A stretch of 64,000 nucleotides of DNA from positions 1 to 64,000 of the forward strand of contig NZ_JAUEPL010000033.1 in assembly GCF_030406405.1 (NCBI RefSeq), given 5' to 3'. A program made the position numbers and the translations under genes. The DNA is from Streptomyces ficellus (GTDB taxonomy: Bacteria; Actinomycetota; Actinomycetes; Streptomycetales; Streptomycetaceae). Numbering within the stretch: the first letter of the stretch is position 1; each line of letters opens with the position of its first letter. The notes under the pieces are model-generated. The model ran no database searches. It had not been told where the DNA came from and saw nothing but the letters and a program-made list of their open reading frames with translations. Positions 34,839 through 43,218 of the stretch are shown here, one piece after another.

Positions 34839-35701
34839 ACCGGGGCGGTAAGACGCTGCTCGTCCTTGCCCTGGTCGCCGTGGTCGGCATGGCGTTCCGG
34901 GTGTCGTGGAACGCGCTGCGGGACGTGGCACGGGCGGTCGGTGCCGACAGCACCGCCGCCACGCTCTACCCGTTCGTGGTCGACGGCCTGATGGCTCTCG
35001 CCCTGGTCGCCACCCTGGTCCTGACCGACCGGGCGGATAAGCGGTTCGCGCTGCGGGTGCTGGCTGCCTACACGGTCGCCTCCCTGGTCCTGAACTACGT
35101 TCATGGCCTGGTGCCCGAGCTGCACGGTCGGTCGGTCGACTGGGGTCGACTGGCCGACTGGGATCCGGCGAACTGGATGCTCGTGCTGCTGGCGACGTCG
35201 CTTCCGGTCGGGTCGATCTACTTCGGCTCGGACCTGGTGGCCAAGGTCCTCCACCACCGACCGACTCCCCCCGCAGATGCGGAGAAATCGGACCAGATCG
35301 ATGTGAATCGGTCGATGCCTGACCTGGTGGAGTCGACCCCGGAGCCGCCCGTCCCGTTGGTGGAGCTGCCGGTCATCGAGCCGGTAGCGGTCGACCTGCA
35401 GCACCCGATCGGCGAGCCTGCCGAGTCGACCCCGGTCGGGGCGGTGGCTGCCGAGTCGGTCCGTCCGGTCCGGGCGACCGGTCGGGTGCCGGACGCGGCC
35501 CGCAACGCCCGACCGACGCGGACCGCTGAGGAGCTGTTGAACGAGGCTCGGTCGGTCACGGCCGACTGGCCCGACACCGACCTGACGGCCGAGCGCATCC
35601 GTAAGGCAGTGCGCACGTCGGCGGAGAAAGCCCGGACGCTGCGGGACACGCTGCGAGCGGAGCGGGCCGCCGACCGTGAGGCCGTGGACTCAGCGGCATG
35701 A
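34835..35701 (+). CDS. DUF2637 membrane protein (Spd-type)
   Basis: The 288-residue product has about four transmembrane segments in residues 1-140 (LLVLALVAVVGMAFRVSW, ATLYPFVVDGLMALALVATL, ALRVLAAYTVASLVLNYVHG, NWMLVLLATSLPVGSIYFGS), the DUF2637 pattern. A long soluble Pro/Val-rich linker and an Arg-rich C-terminus follow (TAERIRKAVRTSAEKARTLR). DUF2637 proteins are common in AICEs and conjugative plasmids of Streptomyces, with a presumed role in intramycelial spread. GTG 34,835 overlaps the previous stop. Confidence 0.85.
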   Translation: MNRGGKTLLVLALVAVVGMAFRVSWNALRDVARAVGADSTAATLYPFVVDGLMALALVATLVLTDRADKRFALRVLAAYTVASLVLNYVHGLVPELHGRSVDWGRLADWDPANWMLVLLATSLPVGSIYFGSDLVAKVLHHRPTPPADAEKSDQIDVNRSMPDLVESTPEPPVPLVELPVIEPVAVDLQHPIGEPAESTPVGAVAAESVRPVRATGRVPDAARNARPTRTAEELLNEARSVTADWPDTDLTAERIRKAVRTSAEKARTLRDTLRAERAADREAVDSAA

Positions 35702-36072
35702 CGCCCGCCGACTGCTACGACCCGACCGGCGAACGGTTCGGCATCCCCACGTTTCCCTGGCGCATGGCCCCGGACGGCTATGCCACGCGTCGTCAGCTCC
35801 GCGCCCGGGGCCTTCGGCCCGGTGGTCAGGAGGTGGCGGCTCAGGTGCTGCGTCCTCGCCGCCGGCGCGAGCCGCTGGCCGGGTACCTGTACCGGATCGA
35901 CCAGGCCAAGGCCGTGCGGCCGATGACGGCCCGCAAGTGGGGCGCGCTCGCTCTGGCGATGCTGGCCCGCCGCACCTGCCCGGAATGCCGGCGCGACGCC
36001 GGGTACGTCATCCCGCCCTCGCTCGGCATGTGCGCCACCTGCGCCTACCCCGACGCACAAGCAGCCGCTTGA
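35698..36072 (+). CDS. RRQRL-motif-like zinc-binding protein
   Basis: The 124-residue product contains YATRRQLRARGLRPGGQEV, similar to the RRQRL-motif proteins of Streptomyces mobile elements, and two CxxC pairs (RTCPECRRDAG and MCATCAY) that could bind zinc. The function is unknown; nucleic-acid binding is likely. It overlaps the DUF2637 gene in an ATGA. Confidence 0.78.
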   Translation: MTPADCYDPTGERFGIPTFPWRMAPDGYATRRQLRARGLRPGGQEVAAQVLRPRRRREPLAGYLYRIDQAKAVRPMTARKWGALALAMLARRTCPECRRDAGYVIPPSLGMCATCAYPDAQAAA

Positions 36073-36112
36073 CCTTCCCCTTCCCGCACGCCCACTGACC
36101 GAGGAGTCACCT

Positions 36113-36289
36113 GTGTTCGGTGTGCCCAAGCACCAGAAGTTCGGCTTCCGCCACTCCTTCAAGATCTCCCGCCGCATGAACGACCGGCTCTTCCACTGGT
36201 CGTGCACCTGCGGCGCCAAGGGCTCCCACAAGCGGTACGAGGACGCCTACCAGGCCGGTGGCAGCCACGTCCGCAACGCCCGCCGCTGA
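36113..36289 (+). CDS. Small AICE transfer-associated protein
   Basis: A 58-residue frame from GTG 36,113, preceded by GAGGAGTCACCT. The product reads MFGVPKHQKFGFRHSFKISR and later HWSCTCGAKGSHKRYEDAYQ, with one CxC and conserved-looking His/Arg. It resembles the short proteins called mobile element transfer proteins in Streptomyces AICEs. It ends 15 bases before the next start, which supports real translation. Confidence 0.65.
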   Translation: MFGVPKHQKFGFRHSFKISRRMNDRLFHWSCTCGAKGSHKRYEDAYQAGGSHVRNARR

Positions 36290-36304
36290 CCGAAGGAGCC
36301 AGCC

Positions 36305-36682
36305 ATGTCCAACCTGCCCGAACCGGCGCGGGTGGTGCAGCTTCCGGACGGCACCTACGTCTACGCCGACCACCTGCCCGCCATCCACCAGCCCGTACAG
36401 CCGCAGATCGTCCATCAGCACATTCACCAGGCCCCGCCGGACCGCACCGTGCAGCGCGTCGCGCTCGGCTCCGGTGTCGGCGCCGGCGCGGTGGCGGCCG
36501 GGGTTTACTTCGGCCCGCTGCTGGTCGGCGCTCTGACCGCCATTGCCGCCAACCTCGCCCTGCTCGCGTTTCTCGCCGTGGCTATGGCCTGGGGCGTCGT
36601 CACCGTCGTCAAGAGCGTCGGCGGCGCGGAGGGCAAGACCGCCGCGAGGACCCTCAGCCGTTCCCGCCGGAAGGGGAAGTGA
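36305..36682 (+). CDS. Membrane spread protein (SpdB-like)
   Basis: The 125-residue product starts LPEPARVVQLPDGTYVYADH, has a His-rich QIVHQHIHQ, then two hydrophobic segments (GAGAVAAGVYFGPLLVGALT and LALLAFLAVAMAWGVVTVV), and ends basic. The layout is that of SpdB-type proteins involved in plasmid spreading in the mycelium. ATG 36,305 follows GAAGGAG. The family was remembered as DUF6251 but not verified. Confidence 0.72.
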   Translation: MSNLPEPARVVQLPDGTYVYADHLPAIHQPVQPQIVHQHIHQAPPDRTVQRVALGSGVGAGAVAAGVYFGPLLVGALTAIAANLALLAFLAVAMAWGVVTVVKSVGGAEGKTAARTLSRSRRKGK

Positions 36683-36683
36683 C

Positions 36684-36878
36684 ATGTTCTGTGCCGGAGA
36701 CAAGGTGCTGATCATCGCGTGCGAGGACGATCCCCGTGCGGTCGGCAAGACCGGCCGGGTGCTGGATGAGGTCCCGCCCGGCCCGCTCACCGATGGCCGC
36801 TGGACCGTCGACCGGATCAGCTTCTGGATCGCCCCGGTTCTGGTCCACACCCACGAGATCCGCAAGATCGGCGGCTGA
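36684..36878 (+). CDS. Small hypothetical AICE protein
   Basis: A 64-residue product starting at ATG 36,684, two bases after the previous stop, with GAAGGGGAAG upstream. The sequence (FCAGDKVLIIACEDDPRAVG, then KTGRVLDEVP) suggests a small beta-barrel (KOW/SH3-like) fold. No function is recognised. Confidence 0.6.
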   Translation: MFCAGDKVLIIACEDDPRAVGKTGRVLDEVPPGPLTDGRWTVDRISFWIAPVLVHTHEIRKIGG

Positions 36879-36953
36879 CGCCTGCCTGTCCGCCCCGGCT
36901 CGTTCCGGGGCGGGTGGGGAGCCGGACAGACCGGCCCCAGGAAGGCACCTGCC

Positions 36954-37142
36954 ATGGGCAAGCAGCAGCCGGAACCCAAGCTCACCACCGCCGAAAAGGC
37001 CAAGGTCACCTACTACGTGGCCCGTATGTGCAAGCGCGGTCTTGCCGGTGAGGACGTCCACCAGGCCGACCTGGAACGCAAGGTCGACCGGATCATCGAC
37101 GGCGCCCGCAAGCGCGAAGAGCGCGACGCGAAGAACAAGTAG
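36954..37142 (+). CDS. Small helical AICE protein (DUF6257-like)
   Basis: A 62-residue product from ATG 36,954 with AGGAAGG upstream. It is helical and charged (LTTAEKAKVTYYVARMCKRG, then ADLERKVDRIIDGARKREE). It resembles short proteins upstream of tra genes in other AICEs, which I recall as DUF6257. The function is unknown. Confidence 0.62.
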   Translation: MGKQQPEPKLTTAEKAKVTYYVARMCKRGLAGEDVHQADLERKVDRIIDGARKREERDAKNK

Positions 37143-37233
37143 CCACGCCCCGGGGGCGGCCATCCCGGCCAAGGAATCCGGCCGCCCCCGGGCCCACCCC
37201 GTCCAGCACCAGGCCAGACAGGAGACCTCCAGC

Positions 37234-39348
37234 ATGACCGACAACGTCGTCCCCCTGTTCAAAGCCCCGCCCACAGCAATCGAATCCACCGAAGAGACGA
37301 TCCCCGCCCCGACGCCCGAGGGTGCGGCCCCGGTGCGGGTGTGGAAGCGCACCGGCCGCGCGATGGCTGACGCGGTGACCCACGAGCGCACGAAGGCCGC
37401 CGGGCGTTTCGCGTTCCGTCACACGTCTTACGTGGTCGGCGGCACGCGGATCGTGGCCCGGCGGGCGTGGGACGGCCGTACCGGGGCCCGCTACGAACGC
37501 ATGCTCCGGGCGGCCGAAGCGGCCGGGAACTACGAGGCGGCCGGTGACTGGGAGGAGCGGCTGCACCGCTTCCGCGCGGATAGGCACAAGCGCCGCATGG
37601 ACCTGCTCACCGCCCCCGAACGAATCGTGAAAGGGGCCGCTGTCGGAACCGCGGGCGGGGTAGGGCTGCTGATTGCTATCGGCATCGCCCTGGCGGTGGC
37701 GAACGAGGACGTCACCGACGTCGTCACCCCACTCATGGCCCTGGTCGAGCTGATCCGGCTCCTGGTCGTGATCGTGCAAGTGGTGTGGGGGCCGCTGGTC
37801 GCCCTCGGCCCCTGGCTCGCCCTCGCTGGTCTGTGGGCGGTCGGCCGGCACCGCAACGCTGCCCCGAACTGGGCGCTCCCCGCCAGCAAGCGCGGCGACG
37901 ACGCCGGGGCCCCGATCACCCCGTCCATCGTGGTCACCGCGCTGCGGGATCTGGGAATCGCGCCGCTGCGCGCCGCCATCAAGGAAATGGGCGACGCCGG
38001 CGCCGCGATGCTCGGCCCGATCCGGATCGCCGGATGCGGTGTGGAAGTAGACGTCACCTTGCCCTCCGGTGTCTCCACCGACCAGGTCCAGGGCCGCCGC
38101 CGGAAGCTTGCGGAGAACCTCAACCGGCACGAACACGAAGTGTTCATCACCATCCCCCAGGCAGCCCGCACCGTCCGACTGTGGATCGCCGACTCCGGAG
38201 CCCTGGACGAGCCGATCGGCCCCTCCCCGCTCGTCACCGACCCCGACCTGCGGGCCAACTACAAGACCGGCCGCGCCCCGTGGGGTCAGGACCTGCGCGG
38301 AGATGCCGCCGCGCTGAGCCTGTATCAGCGGCACATGCTCGTCACTGGCCTGTCCAACCAGGGCAAGACCGCCGCCGTGCGGGCACTGGCTCTGTGGCTC
38401 GCGCTCGACCCCACGGTCGAATTCCGCGTAGCGGACCTCAAAGGCGCCGGCGACTGGGCCATGTTCGACGGACTGGCCACCGTGCTGATCCAGGGCCCGA
38501 CCGACGAGCACGTCATCCAGGCGACCGAGATGGTGGAGTCCGGGGTGAGCGAGATGGAGCGGCGCCTGACCGCCCCGCCGGGTACCACCTTCCCGCCGCT
38601 GATCATCCTGGTTGATGAGGCTCAGGTGGCGTTCATGTGCCCGGCCGTCGATGAGGAGAAGCGGCCTTATGGCGGGTCGAAGGCCACGTCCCGGTACTTC
38701 ATGGCCGCCCGGAAAATCCACAACCAGGGCCGGGCGGTGAACGTCCTGCTGTGGCAGGGCACCCAGGACCCCACCGACCAGAACCTTCCCAAGCTCGTCC
38801 GCGAGGGCGCCCACACGCGCGCCTCGCTCGCGCTGGGCACCGACTCCCAGGCGCGCATGGCGCTGGGGGACAAGGCCGTCGACGGCGGCGCCGCCCCGCA
38901 CCTGCTGCGCCCCGGGCTGGACAAGGGAACCCTGGTCGTCGCCTCCGACGGTATCGAGATCCCCGCTGGACAGGCGTCCATCACGGTGCGGACGCACTAC
39001 ATCGACACCGACCAGGCCACCGAGATCGCCGACCGGGCCAAAGCCCTGCGCGACGGGGTCACCACGGTCCACGTGATCGACACAGGCGAGCCGGTTGATT
39101 CTCTGGCCGACATCGCTTCGGTCATCGGTGACGCGCCGCGCCTGCTGACTCAGGACGTGCTGAGGCGGCTGGCCGCGCTGAACGCCGATGCTTACGGCGG
39201 CTGGTCGTTCGTCGACCTCAAGCGCGTCCTGGACGGCACCGGAGCGGAGCCGTACAAGTCCGACGGCCGCATGGTCGTCGGCCGCGACCGCATCGCCCGA
39301 GCCCTCGCCAACCGGGGCAATGAGGATTCCGCTTCGGCCGCCCAGTAG
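37234..39348 (+). CDS. traSA: FtsK/SpoIIIE-type conjugative DNA translocase (TraSA-like)
   Basis: The 704-residue protein is the single transfer motor of an AICE and moves double-stranded DNA between hyphae. It has two or three transmembrane segments at ~130-205 (VGLLIAIGIALAVANED, LIRLLVVIVQVVWGPL). Walker A is TGLSNQGKTAAV near residue 370, Walker B is LIILVDEAQ near 455, and RADL/GTQD-type motifs follow. The C-terminal ~70 residues resemble a winged-helix gamma-like domain that would read repeat sequences. The start is ATG 37,234 with AGGAGA upstream. No relaxase is present, as expected for this class. Confidence 0.94.
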   Translation: MTDNVVPLFKAPPTAIESTEETIPAPTPEGAAPVRVWKRTGRAMADAVTHERTKAAGRFAFRHTSYVVGGTRIVARRAWDGRTGARYERMLRAAEAAGNYEAAGDWEERLHRFRADRHKRRMDLLTAPERIVKGAAVGTAGGVGLLIAIGIALAVANEDVTDVVTPLMALVELIRLLVVIVQVVWGPLVALGPWLALAGLWAVGRHRNAAPNWALPASKRGDDAGAPITPSIVVTALRDLGIAPLRAAIKEMGDAGAAMLGPIRIAGCGVEVDVTLPSGVSTDQVQGRRRKLAENLNRHEHEVFITIPQAARTVRLWIADSGALDEPIGPSPLVTDPDLRANYKTGRAPWGQDLRGDAAALSLYQRHMLVTGLSNQGKTAAVRALALWLALDPTVEFRVADLKGAGDWAMFDGLATVLIQGPTDEHVIQATEMVESGVSEMERRLTAPPGTTFPPLIILVDEAQVAFMCPAVDEEKRPYGGSKATSRYFMAARKIHNQGRAVNVLLWQGTQDPTDQNLPKLVREGAHTRASLALGTDSQARMALGDKAVDGGAAPHLLRPGLDKGTLVVASDGIEIPAGQASITVRTHYIDTDQATEIADRAKALRDGVTTVHVIDTGEPVDSLADIASVIGDAPRLLTQDVLRRLAALNADAYGGWSFVDLKRVLDGTGAEPYKSDGRMVVGRDRIARALANRGNEDSASAAQ

Positions 39349-39547
39349 CAGGGAGGCGCACCCCTCCCGGGTCAGGGAGGCAGGGAGAACTCCCTCACCC
39401 CCTCCCTGACCCCCTTCCCTGGGCCTGACCAGCACCAACACCCCTCCAGGGAGGCAGGGAGACGCCTCGAAAGCAGGCCCGAAACGGCCCTGGAACGCCC
39501 CTTCGGAAAGCTTCTTGCTGCCTCCCTCCGAACGAACGAGGAGAGCC

Positions 39548-39836
39548 GTGATCCGCCTCCGCATCCAATACACCCACTGGCCCCGACGAGCCCTCATCCT
39601 CACGGACACCCCCCCGCCCCGACTGCCGCGCATGCGACGGCGACGGCGGAATCGCGCGTCACTACGGCCACCCCGGCACCGGCGAGTACGACGGCACCGA
39701 CTGGGAGCCCTGCCCCTGCTGGCAGGAAGACCGCCGGTGGGTCCTGCTTTCGCTCCCGCGCCTGCCCCGCCTCCGCTGCCGCAGCATCCCCGACCCGTGG
39801 GCGCCCGGCGGCTACAGCGACGAACCCCCGTTCTGA
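39548..39836 (+). pseudogene. Frameshifted small CxxC protein between tra and the methyltransferase
   Basis: From GTG 39,548 (GAGGAG four bases upstream) the frame reads MIRLRIQYTHWPRRALILTD. At a run of seven C (39,609-39,615) the sense shifts to the next frame, which reads CRACDGDGGIARHYGHPGTG, then WEPCPCWQEDRRW, and ends GGYSDEPPF at TGA 39,834-39,836. With six C the two parts join as TDTPAPDCRACDG and give a 95-residue protein with two paired-cysteine motifs, a layout I recall from other AICEs. So one extra C breaks the gene, or the base is a sequencing error. Confidence 0.75.
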
Positions 39837-39921
39837 TAACGCCGAAGGCGGCCCCCCACTCGCCAAAGTCCGGGGCCGCCCTCGAATCCAGCATCCGTTC
39901 ACAGAACTGGAGACATCCAGC

Positions 39922-40650
39922 ATGACTCATCCCATCCCGATCCGGCGAGACGACCAGAGGCCGCGCCTGCTGGATCTGTTCTCGTGCGCCGGCGGCGCGG
40001 CCATGGGCTACCACCGCGCCGGATTCGACGTCACCGGCGTCGACATCGCACCCCGCCCCAACTACCCCTTCCCCATGCAGCAGGCAGACGCCCTGGAGCA
40101 CCTGGCCGCGCTCATCATCTCCGGGGAGATCGAGCGGTACGCGTTCGTCCACGCCTCCCCGCCCTGCCAGCACGGTTGTGCCCTGACCGTGGGCACCAAC
40201 CGGTCGCAGGGCTGGGGCCGCACCCACGTCGATCTCGTTGCCCCGACCCGCACCCTGCTGGACGCCACGGGGCTGCCGTACGTCATCGAGCAGCCGAACG
40301 GCCGGGCGGAGATCCGCAAAGACCTGACCCTGTGCGGAGAGATGTTCGGGCTCGGAGTCATCCGCCACCGGAACTTCGAACTGGGTCGCTGGACCACCGT
40401 CCAGCCGGCGCACGTCGCCCACCGAGGGCGAGTGCGTGGCTACCGGCATGGCCGGTTCTACGACGGCCCGTACGTCGCCGCCTACGGCAACGGCGGCGGC
40501 AAGCCCAGCGTCCGGGAGCTCCAGGACGCCATGGACATCACGTGGACTGACATCCGCGAGGAACTGACCGAAGCCATCCCGCCCGCCTACAGCCAGTGGA
40601 TCGGCTCCGCGTTCCTCGCGTCCGTCCACAGCCTGGGGGCGGCCGCATGA
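39922..40650 (+). CDS. DNA (cytosine-5)-methyltransferase-like protein
   Basis: The 242-residue product has motif I LLDLFSCAGGAAMGYHRAGF and the catalytic motif IV HASPPCQHG with Cys82. VIEQPNGRAEIRKDLTLCGE stands where motif VI would be. It is much shorter than a full C5 methyltransferase and lacks an obvious target-recognition domain. It resembles short phage and AICE methyltransferases. No restriction enzyme is adjacent, so it may be a solitary anti-restriction methylase; activity is uncertain. It ends in an ATGA overlap with the Prim-Pol gene. Confidence 0.82.
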   Translation: MTHPIPIRRDDQRPRLLDLFSCAGGAAMGYHRAGFDVTGVDIAPRPNYPFPMQQADALEHLAALIISGEIERYAFVHASPPCQHGCALTVGTNRSQGWGRTHVDLVAPTRTLLDATGLPYVIEQPNGRAEIRKDLTLCGEMFGLGVIRHRNFELGRWTTVQPAHVAHRGRVRGYRHGRFYDGPYVAAYGNGGGKPSVRELQDAMDITWTDIREELTEAIPPAYSQWIGSAFLASVHSLGAAA

Positions 40651-41543
40651 GCACAGACCTGCTGAACGCTGCCCTGGACGCTGCCGAACGCGGCTGGCAC
40701 GTCTTCCCCCTCCGCCCAGGCACCAAGCGCCCCGCCTTGCATGGGGAGGACCACTGCCCGCGCACCGGCGAGTGCGCCGACGGCCACCGCAAGTGGGAGC
40801 AGCGCGCCACCACCGACCCCGACCGCATCCACCAGGCCTGGGGTGCCCGGCCGTTCAACCTCGGGATCGCCACCGGCCCCAGCGGGTTGTTGGTCGTCGA
40901 CCTCGACATGCCCAAGACGAAGGACAAGAGCAGTACGGACACGCCTAACGGCGTGGCGACCTTCGAGGCGCTCTGCGAGCGCACCGGGCAGGCCGTCCCC
41001 ACCACCCGCACCGTGCGGACTGCAAGCGGCGGCAGGCACCTGTACTTCACCGTCCCGCCCGAGGTTCGGCTGACGAACACGGCTGGCACGCTCGCGCCGC
41101 TCGTCGACACTCGGGCATGGGGCGGGTACGTCGTCGCACCGGGCAGCGCCACCCCCACGGGCGCGTACGAGGTGACTCGCCACGAGCCGGTAGCACAAGC
41201 CCCCGAATGGCTGCTGGACGCTCTCAAGCCCGTACAGCGCCCCGCACGGCCCCTCTCCCTGCCCCACCCTGGATGCGCCACACGCCGCGCCCAAGTCGCC
41301 CTTGAGCGGGAAGCGGCGGCCGTCGCGGCGGCCCAAGAGGGCCGCCGTGAGGCTGAGTTGTTCCGAGCCGCACGCGCCATGGGGCGGTTCGTCGCATGGG
41401 GCGACATCCCCCGCCACGAGGTTGAGCAGGCTTTTCAGGGAGCGGGCGAGGCGGCCGGACTCAAGCCGTACGAGTGCCGCTCCACCCTCCGCAGCGCCCT
41501 CAACTGGTCCATCCGCAACTGCCGGCCCCGGGAGGCAGCGTGA
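40647..41543 (+). CDS. Bifunctional DNA primase/polymerase (Prim-Pol) replication protein
   Basis: The 298-residue product has an N-terminal Prim-Pol domain: GWHVFPLRPGTKRPALHGED, the metal-binding DxD in LLVVDLDMP (~84-86) and the SGGRHLYFTVP block with its catalytic His. The C-terminal ~100 residues are helical. With the DUF3631 ATPase downstream it forms the replication module of RepPP-type AICEs. ATG 40,647 overlaps the methyltransferase stop; the gene ends in a GTGA overlap with the next. Confidence 0.92.
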   Translation: MSTDLLNAALDAAERGWHVFPLRPGTKRPALHGEDHCPRTGECADGHRKWEQRATTDPDRIHQAWGARPFNLGIATGPSGLLVVDLDMPKTKDKSSTDTPNGVATFEALCERTGQAVPTTRTVRTASGGRHLYFTVPPEVRLTNTAGTLAPLVDTRAWGGYVVAPGSATPTGAYEVTRHEPVAQAPEWLLDALKPVQRPARPLSLPHPGCATRRAQVALEREAAAVAAAQEGRREAELFRAARAMGRFVAWGDIPRHEVEQAFQGAGEAAGLKPYECRSTLRSALNWSIRNCRPREAA

Positions 41544-41881
41544 CTATCCCGGGCCGCCCCCACCTGAAAAGCCTCACCAGGGCTGGCGACCAGCCGCACC
41601 CCGCCACCCCGTCCGCATCGCAGACGGCCGTAGGCGGCCGAAAGGACGTCGCCGAAGGCGTCCCTTCAGCTCTTCGCCCTGACCCGCACCAGACCACCGT
41701 CAGCGGCATCCGCCCCGGTCTGCACATCAGCACCCACGGCTTGCCGGTCGCCGACTGGCTGTGCGACTGCGGGCACCACGAACGCGCCCGGGGCCGCAGC
41801 GCCGTGACCGGGCTGGCCGGACGGGTCCGCGTCGGCCAATGCCCGCATGTCACCGCCACGGAAAGGAGGAACGCCGCATGA
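41540..41881 (+). CDS. Small hypothetical protein between Prim-Pol and the DUF3631 ATPase
   Basis: The 113-residue product starts at GTG 41,540 in a four-base overlap and ends in an ATGA overlap with the next gene. The first half is Pro/Ser/Thr-rich and unstructured. The second has WLCDCGHHERARGRS and VGQCPHV, a possible small metal site. No function is recognised. Tight coupling on both sides supports real translation. Confidence 0.68.
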   Translation: MTIPGRPHLKSLTRAGDQPHPATPSASQTAVGGRKDVAEGVPSALRPDPHQTTVSGIRPGLHISTHGLPVADWLCDCGHHERARGRSAVTGLAGRVRVGQCPHVTATERRNAA

Positions 41882-43041
41882 GCCATGACCAGCACATCGA
41901 CGGAGCCGCGCTGCTCGATGAGGTAGAGCGCTTCCACCGCCGGTTCAACGTCTTCCCCACCGAAGCCGCTTACGTGGCGGTGGCCTTGTGGGACGCTCAC
42001 GCGCACCTGCTGGATTGCTTCGACTCCACCCCCCGCCTGGCGTTCCTGTCACCCGAACCGGGGTCGGGAAAGTCTCGGGCACTGGAGATCGTTGAGACGC
42101 TCGTGCCGCATCCGATGGTGGCGGTGAACGCGTCCGCCGCCGCCCTGTTTCGGGCCGTGTCAGGGGCGGACGGACGTCCCACGATCCTGTTCGACGAGAT
42201 CGACACGATCTTTGGCCCCAAGGCCGGAGACAACGAGGAGCTTCGCGGATTCCTGAACGCCGGCCACCGCCGCTCCGGGGTCACCTACCGGTGCATCGGC
42301 GACGGCGGCAACCAGACCGTGCAAGCCTTCCCGTCGTACTGCGCCGTGGCCGTCGCCGGGCTCGGCTCCCTGCCCGACACGATCCTGACCCGCTCCATCG
42401 TCATCCGGATGCGCCGCCGGGCCCGCAACGAGCGGGTGGAAGCCTTCCGCGCCCGGATCCACGAGGCCGAGGGGCACAAGCTGCGCGAACGGCTCGCCCA
42501 GTGGGCCGAACAGGCCCGTGGGTGGGTGATGGGCGCCTGGCCCGAGATGCCCGAAGGCATCACCGACCGGCCGGCGGACGTGTGGGAGCCACTCCTCGCC
42601 ATCGCCGACGCGGTAGGCGGTGACTGGCCCCGTCGGGCACGCGAGGCGTGCGTGACCCTCGTACGGGCCGCCCAGTACACCGACAAGCACAGCCTGGGCA
42701 TTCGGCTGCTCACCGACCTACGTGATCACGTGCTGATCGGTGTCGACCGCCTGCCCACCATCGCGATCCTCGACCGGCTCAACGCCCTGGACGACGCGCC
42801 ATGGGCCGATCTGGACGGCAAGCCCCTCGACAACCGGCGCCTGTCCCGGATGGTCGGCGAGTACATGACGGCCGACAACGAGCCCATCCGGTCCCGGAAC
42901 ATCCGCACCGCCGGCGGGGTCCTCAAGGGCTTCCACGCCAAGGACCTGGAAGACGCGTGGGCGCGCTACTGCCCCCCTCCCCAGGGCTCCGCTACATCCG
43001 CTACGCCGCTACAGCCCAGCTCAGAGGCCCTGGATCTGTAG
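41878..43041 (+). CDS. DUF3631 ATPase, replication helicase-like
   Basis: The 387-residue product has Walker A LSPEPGSGKSRALE (~57-69) and Walker B ILFDEIDTIFG near 105. The C-terminal DUF3631 domain includes SIVIRMRRRARNERVE and PWADLDGKPLDNRRLSRM. In AICEs it is paired with Prim-Pol and thought to act as the replicative helicase or initiator ATPase. AAAGGAGG precedes ATG 41,878. Its last ~50 bases overlap the start of the iteron cluster, typical for an initiator gene lying next to its own origin. Confidence 0.9.
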   Translation: MSHDQHIDGAALLDEVERFHRRFNVFPTEAAYVAVALWDAHAHLLDCFDSTPRLAFLSPEPGSGKSRALEIVETLVPHPMVAVNASAAALFRAVSGADGRPTILFDEIDTIFGPKAGDNEELRGFLNAGHRRSGVTYRCIGDGGNQTVQAFPSYCAVAVAGLGSLPDTILTRSIVIRMRRRARNERVEAFRARIHEAEGHKLRERLAQWAEQARGWVMGAWPEMPEGITDRPADVWEPLLAIADAVGGDWPRRAREACVTLVRAAQYTDKHSLGIRLLTDLRDHVLIGVDRLPTIAILDRLNALDDAPWADLDGKPLDNRRLSRMVGEYMTADNEPIRSRNIRTAGGVLKGFHAKDLEDAWARYCPPPQGSATSATPLQPSSEALDL

Positions 43042-43167
43042 CGGCACCACGACATGTAGCGGCTACGCCCCAACACCCCGCGAACGGGCGTAGCCGCTAC
43101 ACGCGACCTATCCGCTACACAAAACTCCCCGCTGACCTGCGATGTAGCGGTGTAGCGGATGTAGCGG
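42989..43167. other. Candidate AICE replication origin: ten GTAGCGG iterons and a 16-bp-arm palindrome
   Basis: The 7-mer GTAGCGG or its complement occurs ten times in 179 bases. CCGCTAC is at 42,989, 42,998, 43,006, 43,094 and 43,112; GTAGCGG is at 43,038, 43,056, 43,144, 43,152 and 43,161. In the middle is an inverted repeat with perfect 16-bp arms (43,055-43,070 and 43,086-43,101) around a 15-base loop. The cluster starts in the 3' end of the DUF3631 gene and fills the gap before xis. Location and structure fit an iteron-type origin bound by the element's own replication proteins; function is inferred. Confidence 0.72.
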
Positions 43168-43218
43168 ACTTCCCAGAGGGGGCCGGAGACCCGGCCAAGC
43201 CGACGAGGAGGCACCCCG

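Noticed and set aside
39515..39925. Arg-rich 136-residue plus-strand protein
   Set aside because: The downstream part is an out-of-frame reading of the CxxC gene after the C7 run; the real product uses the next frame.
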